Below, in pieces: positions 1 through 12,383 of a DNA stretch of 64,000 bases. Within the stretch, counting starts at the first letter, position 1, and every line of letters begins with the position of its first letter. A program made the position numbers and the translations under genes. The stretch covers positions 2,401,501-2,465,500 of the forward strand of contig VICG01000002.1 in NCBI GenBank assembly GCA_008692225.1. The letters run 5' to 3'. The notes below the pieces were generated by a model, which saw only the letters and a program-made list of their open reading frames with translations, did not search any database and was not told the DNA's origin. This DNA is from Monilinia fructicola. Taxonomy: Eukaryota > Ascomycota > Leotiomycetes > Helotiales > Sclerotiniaceae.

Positions 1-885
1 ATGGGTATGAGTATGCGTACAGTAGTACTGTATACTGAGACTTAGCCGAATCACAAACCCCGTCCTTCAGCCTCGATACCAACTTCAAAGGGGATGATGA
101 TGCCTCTTTCTACACGGGTCTGTCTCTACTTCGAGGTTGTACTGTATACACAAGGACTTTAACGTGAAAGCTCGTATACCTCCCCCCTAGCACCCCGGCT
201 AACCTTGGAAGCTTCAATATCATCGTGATCACTTCATCCGTATCCGACACATCCAGGAACCGGGAAGAGAATAGAAGTGCAATCAGAATGATTAGCCCAA
301 ACAATCATATGACTATCCCATCTCATCGACTCACTTTGACTATCTGACCATTTCAATCCAACAAGCTGAAAATAACATCATCATGCAATCAATCACATTA
401 AATACAAAACATACAAACATACACGTAGATACCGATGATTTATTCTAGTTTGTTGATACCTCTAACAAAACCTCGCCTACTGACTGTATCAATCTGAGAA
501 CTGCTACCCAGTATGCTCTCGTAAGGTCCATCCTCTAATTTGCATGTACTTCTGCTGATACTGCCATGCATCAGATGTTTCTCAATATTTGCTTCTTTTC
601 TGCTTTTCTGCTTTTCTTTACCTTTACCCCCTTTAAATCCATTGCATCCAGCTCTGAAAAGCATCGCTAATGTTGACTTCCCAAAACGAACCAGGACCAG
701 TATATAGCAGCGGAGATGATGTTAATTAATCCTGATCTGATACATCAAACTGATAATCGAAAACCATAAAGCGTAATTTAGGAGAGACATAAGACGTTAC
801 ATCGGCAAAGCATATGCCTCCCTGTCTAAGGTATTATGCCGGATCAAAGACTGGCTGAAGTCTACTTTGAGAACAAGCGACAGAT
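1..885. other. Left-edge intergenic sequence, no gene recognised
   Basis: No open frame here resembles a known protein. The longest minus-strand frame (440-664) is short and low in complexity (Lys/Gly/Glu-rich) and I do not consider it a gene. The stretch lies downstream of the minus-strand CKS1 gene and probably holds its 3' untranslated region. Confidence 0.5.
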
Positions 886-1421
886 TTACTGCTGCTGAGT
901 TGGTGGTTGATAATTAATTGATCTCCTAGATACATCAGATTAGTATTGGAGGATAGTTTGATGACATCCAATGACTTACTTGAAGAGTAGGATATGGGGT
1001 TCTGGCTCATGTACTTCATAGTGTTCCCAACCAAGACTCTATTTGCACCAGGTTAGTCTTCTCTCCAATTGCAATCCATGGTCCTCTTCTCTCCATACCT
1101 GTGTAATACCCAGTGCTCTCCATTCTTCCTCCCACAGTAACTTCAAGGTACCGGTTTGGGGATCATGGTATTCCTTTGGGATAACCTTCAACATAGCTTT
1201 GGGCAATTGGACGTGTCTGTACTCATATTGATCATCAGAGTATCTGTATGGAGAAATTAGTTTATGCGCCATAGATCTCAAGATCTGAATTTGAAAGCAA
1301 AGATTCATACTGACCTTGCGGAATAATGGATTGCATCAATGAATTCATCCAGACGCTCCTTCTCAGCCTCCGACAGTGGTCTGGCATACTTGTTTCTTCT
1401 ACTGTAATCTATTTCCGCCAT
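886..1421 (-). CDS. CKS1: Cyclin-dependent kinase regulatory subunit CKS1/Suc1
   Basis: This is a small adaptor that binds the cyclin-dependent kinase and directs it to phosphorylated substrates. Four exons on the minus strand are 1315-1421, 1099-1243, 980-1038 and 886-925. Splicing gives 116 residues, the normal size for a fungal CKS. Exon 1 encodes [20 protein letters not shown] and ends in a split Arg codon that joins [16 protein letters not shown] in exon 2. Exon 3 encodes [20 protein letters not shown], which holds the conserved anion-binding and strand-exchange (HEPEPHILL) regions. Exon 4 is a 40-base tail ending in NYQPPTQQQ and a stop. All introns are GT-AG. Exon 4 was placed because the alternative is an immediate TAA after LLFK, while splicing restores the K-R-x-x-N-Y ending typical of the family. 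The family assignment is near certain; only the last exon is inferred. Confidence 0.95.
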
Positions 1422-2045
1422 GGTGCTCTTAATTTGATGACCTCTGACGCGGCCGCGACTTTGTTTATATTGTCGATCTAGTTATAGGTGGGGCGGGCAA
1501 TGACGCGACAGAAAATAATCTGAAGGTAGGTTGATTATTAGATTATATCTGCGATTCTCAAATATTTAAATTGAGAAAGATTAAAAGGAATGGCGCCGGC
1601 GCAAACTGTATTGTATGAAACCAATCGAGAGCAGAAGGAAGAGGAAGGTGTTGATGGATGGGTAGGTTGATTGAGTTTGTATCGAGTTTGTATTGAGTCT
1701 GTATTGGTGGTACCTTTCGTTGTGAAGAAAGGATGCGCGAAGGTGAATAGAAGAATGGGAAAGTAATTGCAGATTCTGTTTTTATTTACTTTTCACAGAC
1801 ACGAAGGTGGTTCTTAAGCAAGTAGTTGAGAAATTGCCAAATTATTTAAGTGTTGTGAGTGTGAGTGTGAGTGTGATGTGAACGCAAGTGTGAATGTGAA
1901 TGTGAATGTGAATGCGATTGAGGGACAAGCAGACCGACAGACCGACAGACCGACAGAGACAGACAGTTGGGATTGCAGGTGTGAGAGTGGTATTTGGTTA
2001 TCAAAGTGGACTTTGTGGGTGGTTGTGCCCAGGTGTAAAGTTGTA

Positions 2046-2235
2046 CAGTCCCCCCCTTGAATAAAGGGCAAAAATATGGGTATACCCACATTCTTTTATT
2101 TTGCTGGCGACGACGACGCATAGGCCAATCGAAGAATATTCCAGTAGATTCTATTGGCCAAAAAACCTCTGAATTACTTATATAATACCAGTGGGTATAC
2201 CCATAATTTTGCCCTTTATTCAGGGGAGGGGACTG
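2046..2235. mobile_element. 190-bp Tc1/mariner-like MITE with about 48-bp inverted repeats
   Basis: The left end reads CAGTCCCCCCCTTGAATAAA and the reverse complement of the right end reads CAGTCCCCTCCCCTGAATAA. The arms then continue through GGGCAAAA(A/T)TATGGGTATACCCAC on both sides. A TA dinucleotide lies directly outside each end (2044-2045 and 2236-2237). The CAGT terminus plus a TA target duplication are the hallmarks of Tc1/mariner/pogo-type elements. The element is too short to code for a transposase and would depend on one elsewhere. Each arm contains the inner palindrome GGGTATACCC. Confidence 0.88.
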
Positions 2236-2399
2236 TACGGAGTACAAGTAAACAAATAGAAAACGGAGACTAAAGTGAACCACCTGGGCAGACGGAGTAC
2301 AGAAGAGTAAGAAAAAGGTTGATGAATATGATTGGTCAGTCAAGCTCCCAGCCTTGTATGGACATAGGGCAGGGCAGGGCAGGACAGGACAGGACAGGA

Positions 2400-2890
2400 T
2401 AGTACTGTACTTATTATTATAGTATTATTACTAGAGACATTTAGCCAGTTTTTATTTTTATTCTTATAGTTTATATAATAGACATAGTCTATGAATATAG
2501 AATTTCTATTAAAAGACATTTGATTTATTTAATATTTTTTAAATTAGTATATATAAATAGAATAGTATATCTATATAAGTAATATAGTATATTTATATAA
2601 GTGGTATAATGTATTTATATAAATGGTATAATATATAATAACTTTAAAGTATTAAAATATATATTCGTTTATTAATTATATAATTAACTTCTTTTTTCGC
2701 TATAATAAGTTAATATAATAAAAATAAATATTTATTTTATATTTATTAAAATAAATCAATATAAAATGAATTGAAGGATTTTAAAATTGCCCTTTTGGGA
2801 TTTGTTTCAACAATAAATCGATTGCTATTATGAATTCCTTTATTCGAAACTTTTAATAGTTATCTAAATGTTTCTATTGTATAGAGTACA
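2400..2890. repeat. AT-rich island, probably RIP-degraded relic
   Basis: The stretch is almost entirely A and T, with short imperfect repeats of the form AGTATATxTATATAAGTGGTATAAT between about 2540 and 2640. No coding relic is legible. By analogy with the identified RIP-damaged element further right, this is probably a decayed repeat, but no family can be named. Confidence 0.5.
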
Positions 2891-3549
2891 AATACTACCC
2901 GTGGACTAGCACGTTCCCGACAGGACAGGATAACCATCGTCTCCACCTGCGCACCTCTTGGAATAATACCATGCTTACATCAGCAGATCAGTTAATACCT
3001 CAGGCATGAAGTGATATACCTACCTAGGTAGTACCTACCACTACTCCGTCCATACATATTACATACTCCGTAGACTAACTACCTACCCACACACGTGATC
3101 ACATCTCTAAATTCATTCTCACATTTTGTCGCTTCAATGTTGGAACTAAGTTTTGAGTGAAATGAGAATACTAAATCCATACATCCCTTTACCATACCGA
3201 TGCAACTTTCCCTTCAAATTTATCAAATACTAAAAATTCAAAGGAAAAATACTTCAAACATTGATGCTTATTGATTAAATCCTCTCATTCACCATATGGT
3301 ATCTCCATCCATCCTTGCTGTTATTTGCATCTGGACTTTCCTAGAAACTCCAGCTTGTTGAACCAACCCAAAAAGACCATACCCCTGCATATATCCATCA
3401 GTACCTCGAAGTTTGTAAAGCTTCAGAACGCGCATATTCGGCTTTGACGCGTCCGCATTATCGATTGCATCTGCGCACAATTCACAGATTGGATTAGGTA
3501 CATCTGCGAATAAAGTATTGTACCGGGACTTACCAGCTCATACGGTACG

Positions 3550-6175
3550 ATGGATTTCAAAAGGAAGGTTAACGGCGAAGGTACTACGGATCAAGATGAT
3601 GCGGATCGCGCTGCGAAGAGAAGAAAGCTTCCCGTGGTAAGTTCGCGCCTATTTAATTGTTGCGCTTGCGATTTGATAAAGATGCAAAAGTTGGGCGCAT
3701 TGGTCGTGGGGTTTAAATATTAATACCTGCTCTGTCTCGATTGGCGGCAGGGAAGTGAACCGGCGCACAACCACCTTCTTCCTACGTTTTTTTTGGATAT
3801 TCATCCTTCGTGAATGCGAAAATGATAAGGATAACGAGACTGACAATGAATAGAATGGTGATCTAAGTCAAGGTCAGACCCCAGAAACTACAACTTATTA
3901 TGGATTGATACTTTTGAACCAGCTGAGGACGGGTCTGGATAAACAGTGAGTTCATGACCTGACCTATTCCCACTGATTCCTTTTCGCGACAGATCTGCTA
4001 TCTCACCAATCCTGTATGCGACTGAGTGGTTCCGCAGTACGCACCTTCGATATGCACAATCCTCTATCTATACTTCCATCACCTTAAATTCACAATGCAT
4101 ATATCTTCCTCTACCTCAATTACACCCCACTAATACTGATATCTTTCTCTAGAGGTCGACCATTCGCAACCAATTTCCTCACCCTCCCCGATAGAAAAGA
4201 ATTCGCCGCATACTATGCGGTGACGAAGATGCCAATCGCATTTGACACTATTCAAGAAAAGTTGGATAATCGTGACTTTGCCACTTTATCAGAACTTGAG
4301 TGCTTCTTCAAGCGTTTAGTGAAGAATGCTAAGGATTACAATGAACGGGAATCCATAATTCATCGAGATGCTGAGCGGATACGGAAGGCAGTGGTCAAAT
4401 TCATGAATGACAACAATCCCGAGTATAAGACAAATCCAGGCATGAGGCTTGAGCCTACGCCTATTCCGCCTGTGGAGTCAATCGAATATAAACCCGTCGA
4501 CCCTAGGCCAGCCGAGCCTGCACCTGTACACGCTGCCCAAGATGATAGTGATGCGGATGCTGAAGGAGAACCGGAATATTTCGAGGAGGAGATAAAGACC
4601 GAACCACAACCAATCATCAAGCGAAGAGGTCGACCTCCAAAGAATCTCGGGGCACCTCGCAAGAGTACTACTCCTGCTGTGTCGGATTCACAATATGCTG
4701 GCGTTAGCTTTACAGGACTTACCTTCCAACAGGCTCAAGAGAAGGTTATCGCTGATGTCCTTTCGTATAAAGTACATCCATCGTAAGTAGAATGGGGTAC
4801 GGTATCCAACAAAGCTAACATCGTAATCAGGGATGAATTCTTTGAATTTGAGCCTTTCGTAGCATTGCCTCCCCGCAGTCTAAAGGATTATTATCATGTA
4901 ATACCAAACCCACACTGCCTGAAGGATCTACAAAAGCGTGTCAAAGGAACTTATGGTGGAAGAAATGCCACGGGTGTGAGCGATTTTAAGTCATGGGCTG
5001 CGCTTGAGGAAGATGCAAGTTTGATATGGAAGAATGCATATCACTACAATGAAGATGGCAGTGAGATTTTTGTGCTGGCAAAGGATCTTGAGGTATGTAA
5101 TTTGCTTCTCACCAACCACTTCTTTATTAACATTCGCCAGAATTTTTTCAAGAAGGAAGTGGAAGAAGCTAGAAAGGCAGCGCCTGAACCTGTGACTCCC
5201 AAGATAAAACTTAATGTAAAGGGATCTGAACCTACTCCTAAGATTACTTTGAGGGTCGGAGTAGGTAGTGGAGGCAGAGCAGCAGATTCACCAGCTCCAT
5301 TGACCAGCGGTTCTAACGGCACTGCCACTTCTGGGACTTCCTCCAACGGTGAGGCACGCAGAAATCCGTTTGGTGGTTCGCACTCCACCGCCACCCCTGC
5401 TCCAAATTTGGGTCAGTTAGAGAGAGCTAGGAGCATGTCAAACTCTGCAGCTTCTCCAAGTCCTTCAGCTGCCGTCCCAGTCAAGAGTGAGGATGCTTTA
5501 CGCAAGTCGCCTACTGCATCAGGTCAAACTGCGCAACGGCCACTCGGCCAAGCAGTCTCGACGCCAACTTCAAGTACGATGCTTCCACCACACACCCCCA
5601 GTGCAGCTAATAATAACACATACAATCAAGGCGGTTATGCACAATCTTTCAACCACCAGCCCGCAAATCTAGGTCTAGAGTCCAAGTTCAGAGCTCCAGG
5701 AAAAGGTGAGTAATGTCTTTACCGTGATGATATATGATACTCACAAGACTTAGATGCATCCCATGCTATGATCACAAATTTGAGTATTGCAACTCACCCG
5801 CGTCTTAATGTTTCTCGTCATTTCCATATGGACTTGCCCCCATCCGCAACATTGACTCAACAATCTATTACTATCAACCTGCCTTCGACACACTACTACC
5901 TTCAAATCAAGCCAACCATTGCTCAATCTTTACTCGAACGTCAATACAAGATATTTGTTACTTCTGGAGCAACGAGATTGCATGCTATACCACTCATCCC
6001 CAATCATGGAGTCGATCCACGACAACCTCTATTCGAAACTAGACTTCTTCCTGGTGTGAATAAAATTGAAGTCGAATTGATTGCTGCTCTTCCTAAGGGT
6101 ACGGCAAAGCCTGCTGGTGGGCCTGATGTTGAAATAGAAAAGGTTACAGTGTTCGCAAATTTGATGAGAAACTGA
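3550..6175 (+). CDS. RSC4: Tandem-bromodomain RSC chromatin-remodelling subunit (RSC4-like)
   Basis: Six exons: 3550-3636, 3854-3945, 4153-4782, 4831-5092, 5141-5705 and 5754-6175. Together they encode about 685 residues. The start MDFKRKVNGEG is followed by a KRRK cluster. Bromodomain 1 covers about residues 45-140 and is split over exons 2-3; its acetyl-lysine-binding Asn is in AKDYNERES. An AT-hook-like KRRGRPPK lies near residue 216. Bromodomain 2 covers about residues 270-370, with its Asn in AYHYNEDGS. A Ser/Thr/Ala-rich linker and a conserved C-terminal domain (about 546-685, RLNVSRHFHMDLPPS onward) follow. Two bromodomains plus this tail match the Rsc4 family, which reads acetylated histone H3 within the RSC remodeller in the nucleus. 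The intron at 5093-5140 is only 48 bases, a multiple of three and stop-free; removing it gives the better family fit (DLE-NFFKKEVEEA). Other bromodomain families are less likely. Confidence 0.9.
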
Positions 6176-9100
6176 TAGGAGAAATGTTTGACTATTCACG
6201 TTGCTCAGAGCAATGGCGTTCTTTACATTATGATATTTTTGAGTTTAAGATTAAACATCAAGGGGCGTTTCAAGAGAAGCCCCAGGGCGATTTTGCGGTT
6301 TGTCATTGTACAAGTAATTTATGTATCATAAGAAATGGGGGTGGTTTATGATATGATAATAGAGCTGAGCTAGATATCCAGTGCGGGAGTTTGAGAAAGG
6401 GGAGCAGGACCATTTCCTCAACAATGCAAACTAGCGCTTTCAATACTTAGTGTGAACTTTGACATAGAAGAGGTCCATTTTGCTAATGGTTGATTTGAAA
6501 TCATGCCTTTTGACGTTGAAAGTAAATTGAAAGATGGCATTTACCCCTTCTATCGGATGTGAGATTCCACCTTCCCCTTCTATCAGATCAGTACTTACAA
6601 ACTCCAATATAAATCCAAACACCCAAAAATAACAAAAGATTCCATTTCCCCAAACCCATCCAAATCATGATCTACTCTCCTCAACACGACATCAAATATC
6701 GACAATAAATCATCTCCTCATGCTCTATTAGAGGAGAGGAGAGGAGGTGAGTTTAATGTGCGGTGGGTTCTGTGGATAAAACGATGGCGGGTGTTGCGCT
6801 TTTGTTGTTCGCGTTTGGATGTGCTTGGGTTGCTGGATTGTAGATACTTGGGTGGGGAGAGATTCGGGGGGTTATTCACCAGGATATATACCATCGTTCT
6901 GTGTTGGATTGAGTTCTGGAGTTGATGTGGTGGTGATTGATGTTGTGTATCGCAGGATTGGGCCTATCTTGGATGTTGGTTGGGTGTGCATTCATTTGCC
7001 GTTTTGGCTTTGTTTGTGTTCTGTTACATAGAAGCCTGGTTCTTGGTGCTTGGGTGAGGATGGGGGTAAGCTCCCAGGGAGAGCTCTTCATCTTAGTGAT
7101 TGGAATACGCAGAATAGGTAGGAGGATACGGCGGAGGAGTTGTTTACTCTTCGTCATCATGTCTATTTCTGAGATGTATCTCAGTATACGTACTTAGTAT
7201 CAATTTAGACCACTGCCTATTATACCACTACCTATTATTATTATGTAAATATGATGTTAACGACAATATACGCAATTCCTAAAATCCTGTAGGTTCCTTC
7301 CCCAACCGACAACCATGTTGGTGGGAATTCATTGGAATCCGTTGAATGCTGAAGAACTGTTTCTGATCCTCCCTCGATAGAGCTTCAAGATTTGAGCACA
7401 CCTTACTAGTAGGTGCTTCGAGCCATGTATATTGCAACTTGTATACACCACTATGAGAGATACTATTCTCAGTCTAAACTCCCTTATGAAAATGCATACA
7501 GCGCACGAGACGAAGAAACTTCTGAATGCAGTGATCCTCTGCACCTGTATTGGTATAATTTGAAAGATGCACATGCTCATCAAAGTACGCCTCCACACAC
7601 ACATCCCCTCAATGTCCCAAAAGACTTATGCAACTCAAGACTATAAGCCCTGTGAAAAGACGTTCGAGCCCGATATCCATCTCCTAATCTCTCGCTCCAA
7701 AAGGGCTTATGATTCTTTCCGTCCCCGAACGTCCTAAGAAGGGAGTCTCAATAATCCGTTGGTTTTTGTTTCGCGTATGACAAATCTCCGGGTGCCTCAG
7801 AATAGAGACTTGCAACTTGAGAATCTTCAGAAGATATAGAGCTCAATCATGCAAAGTTTAGCCGTCTATGGGGACAGTGGTGCGAGGTGCTTGGATCTCT
7901 GATTGCCTTTCGGGTATGTGAAGTTATGGGCAGAGATTATGAATAGTTGAGTGACTATGGGATGGAAATCAGGTGAAAGGAGAGTTCGGGCATTGGCAAG
8001 GGGTATGATGCCTTTCAGCTTGAGGGGGATTGGATGGTTGGATTTGGATGTAAATCTGGGAAATGGGTGGGAGGCTCGAAGCCTGAGAGAAGACTTGCTG
8101 GCTCGCATTGGATGGGACGATTGAAGTGGAAGATGTAAGGCTTTGAAGCCCGAGAGGCCGCTTGCTTGTATGGATCGATATGACATTCAGAGGGATGTGA
8201 GCCTCAAGATGATGCTTGATTGTTTGGTCTGGAATTTGCTGGCGGCACTGTGGGTGATGTTCCACGAATGCTATGTGCAGTCTCTGAAAGTACGTTGGTA
8301 TTCTTGATCGCTAGATCATAGGTAGAAAGCATATTCTATATAAATGCTTTCGAGGCACTTGCGAGTGTGCTAATACTCAACGGCACCATGTGTCACATGA
8401 TTATCCCGACAGAATTGAATATTAAAAGAGGCTAGAGTTTCAAACAGCTCGAGAGGTTGCCTGGATGTTCAAAATAACATGAATATGCAGAGGGTTAGTA
8501 AAGTGTTTTAAATTTGAGGAGGTATTTGCTTGTTGACTCTAGGCTTAGCAATGAAGATTGATATGCCATTGAAGACTGATATACCATTCAAGACTGAAAT
8601 ACTGTCATGAAATATGATATTCAATTCATACTCAGCTAACATTGAGTCCGCTTTATCTCGCCGGTTGTGTACATGATGATACTCATTTATCGATTGGTTG
8701 ATTGATTGATTAAGAAGCGAGATGTAATCTTTTTGAGACTGGATATTGAATGTGGTCAATTAGCTCGAGGTATGGTTATCTACTGAGACATATGCCCCAA
8801 ATCCTCGGCAGAATGAAGACATACACAATAAACAGAATAATCGCAAGCAAACCGAATAAGTAGAAGCGAAGGTGTGAATTGCTAAATCAACTACCGAACG
8901 GTAATAAGGGGGGTAAAAGATGGGGTGAAGTAAACCCCTGATAATACAAACTCAAACAGGAAGGCATGGTTCCGAACCCTAGCCCTAATGTATTACTGGG
9001 GGGAAGATTATCGAGAGATGGATTCATTAACTAGATATGAAAAGTGGTCAATAGTAATTCAGATATAAGATGTGAATTACTTATTACATTCATTGCTATG

Positions 9101-9772
9101 TTATGTAGATATATATCCATGGATATATATCTTCAAAGAATTGTTTATAACTACCTAGGTATATATACGGAGTATGTGTACGGAGTAGCCTGCGATATCT
9201 TGTAATTTTGCCTAATGGATTCCTCTGCTAACCTTACTGTACTCGCTCGTTTGTTCGTTATCACCCCGCTATCGCTATCGGCGGAGAGTCAATTTTTATT
9301 ATGGCAGGTCAAAATAATCAATCTTCGGTCTTTACTTAAGTATCGACCAAATTTAAAATTCAAATGGTTCCACAAACCGAATCATTGAGCACTGTAAACG
9401 GTCAACCTAACATGAACGATTCCTATTTGAGTTTAGTCGATAGTTTGGAAAATCTCGAAAATTTTTACTTGTTGATATGCCCGGGGCCACCAGGGCCTAC
9501 TGCGTAGAAAAAAAAAGGTGAAAAAAATTAAGAAATTAAGAAAATTCATCGTAGGAGCGAATAAAGTAATCACGTGTGGATTGGGAGCGAGGCGATAAAC
9601 GCACGGACAAGGAAATTAGCTCATGAAAAATCCCACTGGCTTTTGGAATTTATCTACCTTTCTCCCCGCCAGTAAATCTCAAAAACTTCTTCTTCCTTTT
9701 TTCCTCATACCCTCTTCTTTGAAGTTTTTTCCCCCTCTTATCTCTTCAATTTAACTTAATAACTTCTTCAAA
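6176..9772. other. Long intergenic region without a recognisable gene
   Basis: About 3.6 kb between RSC4 and SSB. Several frames of 60-106 codons occur, but none has a recognisable motif and they overlap on opposite strands. Around 8068-8170 there are two similar short units (GAGGCTCGAAGCCTGAGAGA and AGGCTTTGAAGCCCGAGAGG). A CCTAGG palindrome is at 9152-9159, next to TACGGAGTA-type motifs at about 9165-9190. The SSB promoter and leader are at the right end. Confidence 0.5.
9655..9772 (+). promoter_or_regulatory. Pyrimidine-rich leader upstream of SSB
   Basis: The 118 bases before the ATG are dominated by C and T runs (CTTCTTCTTCC, TTTTTTCC, TTTTTTCCCCCTCTTATC) and end in an A-rich stretch directly at the start codon (CTTCTTCAAAATGGC). 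CT-rich tracts next to the start site are typical of highly expressed filamentous-fungal genes such as translation factors and chaperones. A CACGTG box lies further upstream at about 9571-9576. The transcription start is not determined. Confidence 0.55.
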
Positions 9773-12383
9773 ATGGCTGACGAAGTTTACGAGGGTGCCA
9801 TTGGTATCGATCTTGGTAAGATAATCTTCATTCTTTTCCGAATTTGTTGATGCCGAGGGGCACATTTTTTCTTTGTCGGAATCTTGAACTCTTTCGCAAT
9901 GAGTCCTTCAATATTGATCACAGTTACTGACTATTGCTTTCTTTAGGAACCACCTACTCCTGCGTAGCAAACTACGAGGGTACCAATGTCGAGATCAGTA
10001 CGTATTTCCGATTCCCTGGACCCGGCGGCTGATGTCGCAAGCCGAAATTCGAAATACGGAATCATATACTGATGGATAATTTCAGTTGCCAACGAGCAAG
10101 GTAGCTTTACCACCCCATCTTTCGTTTCCTTCACCGACAAGGAGCGTTTGATTGGTGAGTCTGCCAAGAACAATGCTGCCATGAACCCAAAGAACACTAT
10201 CTTCGATATCAAGTAAGTAATTTGACTTCGGCGATGACGACTAGATGCTAATGGCTACACAGGCGTTTGATCGGACGTAGATTCGATGACCCACATACCA
10301 CCAAGGTGATTAGAAATCCCATTCCCATCACGATTTTACATGTTCAATATTTTTCGGACATTCCAACATCAACTTTTCGGTTTGTTCGAATGCCCTAATG
10401 AATAGCAACTAACACATATTTCAGGATATCCAATCATGGCCTTTCACAGTCGTTGACCAAGATGGATCTCCGTTTGTCCAAGTTGAGTATCTCGGAGAGG
10501 AGAAGACTTTCTCCCCACAAGAGATCTCATCCATGGTCTTGACCAAGGCAAGTCATTGCGCTACTCCCCTCTTGTGAAGTTACTAACGATTCCTGGACTG
10601 CAGATGAAGGAGATTGCTGAGACCAAGTTGGGCAAGAAGGTCTCAAAGGCCGTTATCACTGTTCCAGCTTACTTCAACGACAACCAACGTCAAGCTACCA
10701 AGGATGCTGGTGCCATTGCCGGTCTTAACGTCCTCCGTATCATCAACGAACCTACCGCTGCTGCCATTGCTTACGGTCTTGGTGCTGGAAAGTCCAACAA
10801 GGAGCGCAACGTTCTCATCTACGATCTCGGTGGTGGAACTTTCGATGTTTCTCTCCTTAACATCCAAGGTGGTGTCTTCACCGTCAAGGCTACTGCCGGT
10901 GACACCCATTTGGGAGGTCAAGATTTCGATACCAACCTCCTTGAGCACTTCAAGAAGGAGTTCACCAGAAAGACCAAGAAGGACTTGTCCAACGACCCCC
11001 GTGCCCTCCGTCGTCTCAGAACTGCTTGCGAACGTGCTAAGAGAACCCTCTCCAACGGTGCCTCCACCACCGTCGAGATTGACTCCTTGTTCGATGGCGA
11101 GGACTTCAATGCCCAAATCACCCGTGCCAGATTCGAAGACCTTAACTCCAAGGCCTTCAACGGTACTTTGGAGCCTGTTGCTCAGGTTCTTAAGGACGCT
11201 AACCTTGACAAGACCAAGGTTGACGAGATCGTTCTTGTCGGTGGTTCCACCCGTATCCCAAGAATTCAAAAGCTCTTGAGTGAGTTCTTTGATGGAAAGA
11301 AGTTGGAGAAGAGCATCAACCCTGATGAGGCTGTTGCCTACGGTGCCGCCGTTCAAGCCGGTATCCTTTCCGGAAAGGCAACTTCTGCCGATACCGCCGA
11401 CCTCCTCCTTTTGGATGTCGTTCCTCTCTCCCTTGGTGTCGCCATGGAGGGTAACATCTTCGCCCCAGTTGTTCCCCGTGGTTCTACCGTACCAAATATC
11501 AGAAAGAGGTAAGAAATCCATTTTCCCATTTCATTTGCTTCTTTTTCCGGAGATCTTGAGATTTTTGAGATCTTAGTCGCCCTGAATATTTTCGTCACGT
11601 GCGATTATCTAACCCGTCCTTAACCTTTCCATTTTTTATCTACTCTTCATATAATAAGACATGCACTAACTTGACAAATAGAACTTTCACTACTGTAAGC
11701 ATTACTCCCCGCGCTGTGCCCCCCCAGTGTTGGAATTTGGGGGAGCATATCACCCGATTGGGATACCCCACCTCGATTTGGATATCAAAACCCTTTGAAT
11801 TTTACATTTATCACAGACAATTGCTGATTGCTTAATGATATAGGTCGCCGACAACCAACAAACTGTCCAATTCCCAGTCTACCAAGGTGAACGTGTTAAC
11901 TGCGAGGATAACACCTCTCTCGGAGAGTTCACTCTTGCCCCAATTCCACCAATGAAAGCAGGTGAAGCCGTTCTCGAGGTTGTCTTCGAGGTCGATGTCA
12001 ACGGTATCTTGAAGGTTACCGCTACTGAGAAGACCTCCGGACGCAGTGCCAACATCACAATCTCCAACTCTGTTGGTAAATTGTCATCTTCCGAGATCGA
12101 GAAGATGGTTGCCGAAGCTGCTGAGTTCAAGAGCAGTGATGATGCTTTCAGCAAGAAATTCGAGTCCAAGCAACAACTTGAGTCATACATTTCAAGAGTC
12201 GAGGAGATCATCTCTGACCCACTTATGTCCGTCAAGTTCAAGCGTGGTAACAAGGAGAAGATTGAGTCTGCTTTGAGCGATGCCATGGCTCAACTCGAGA
12301 TTGAGGATTCCACTTCTGATGATTTGAAGAAGAAGGAACTCGCATTGAAGAGAGCTGTTACCAAGGCCATGTCTACCCGTTAA
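9773..12383 (+). CDS. SSB1: Ribosome-associated Hsp70 chaperone SSB
   Basis: This is a cytosolic Hsp70 ATPase that binds nascent chains at the ribosome exit tunnel. Eight exons: 9773-9815, 9947-9997, 10086-10212, 10263-10305, 10425-10547, 10604-11508, 11682-11694 and 11844-12383. They give 614 residues, the expected SSB length. Visible motifs are [16 protein letters not shown] (ATP loop 1), [28 protein letters not shown] and a substrate-binding domain beginning [20 protein letters not shown]. The tail ends MSTR with no EEVD or HDEL, which argues for SSB over SSA or BiP. The intron after VLTK (10548-10603) begins with GC (AAG|GCAAGT) and ends in CAG. Exon 7 is a 13-base microexon encoding part of R-TFTT, and reading through it is needed to join IRKR to VADNQQ. 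All other introns are GT-AG. Confidence 0.97.

Larger units (their letters stand above)
1422..3549. other. Intergenic region with MITE, GT-rich repeats and an AT-rich island
   Basis: No gene is supported. It contains imperfect GTGAGT/GTGAAT repeats (about 1855-1915), GACAGACC repeats (about 1929-1965), a TA-flanked inverted-repeat element at 2046-2235, a GGGCA/GGACA tract (about 2365-2400) and a strongly AT-rich stretch (about 2400-2890). The long minus-strand frames over 1814-2343 are produced by the MITE and the simple repeats. Confidence 0.6.

Noticed and set aside
1846..2343. 165-codon minus-strand frame
   Set aside because: Runs through both MITE arms and GTGAGT repeats; no motif.
8960..8990. 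GGGTTCGGAACC on the minus strand, resembling a tRNA B box
   Set aside because: The position that should be A is G, and no A box, anticodon stem or acceptor stem could be paired at the right distances.
10643..11521. 292-codon minus-strand frame opposite SSB exon 6
   Set aside because: Shadow of a highly expressed, codon-biased gene; no family resemblance.
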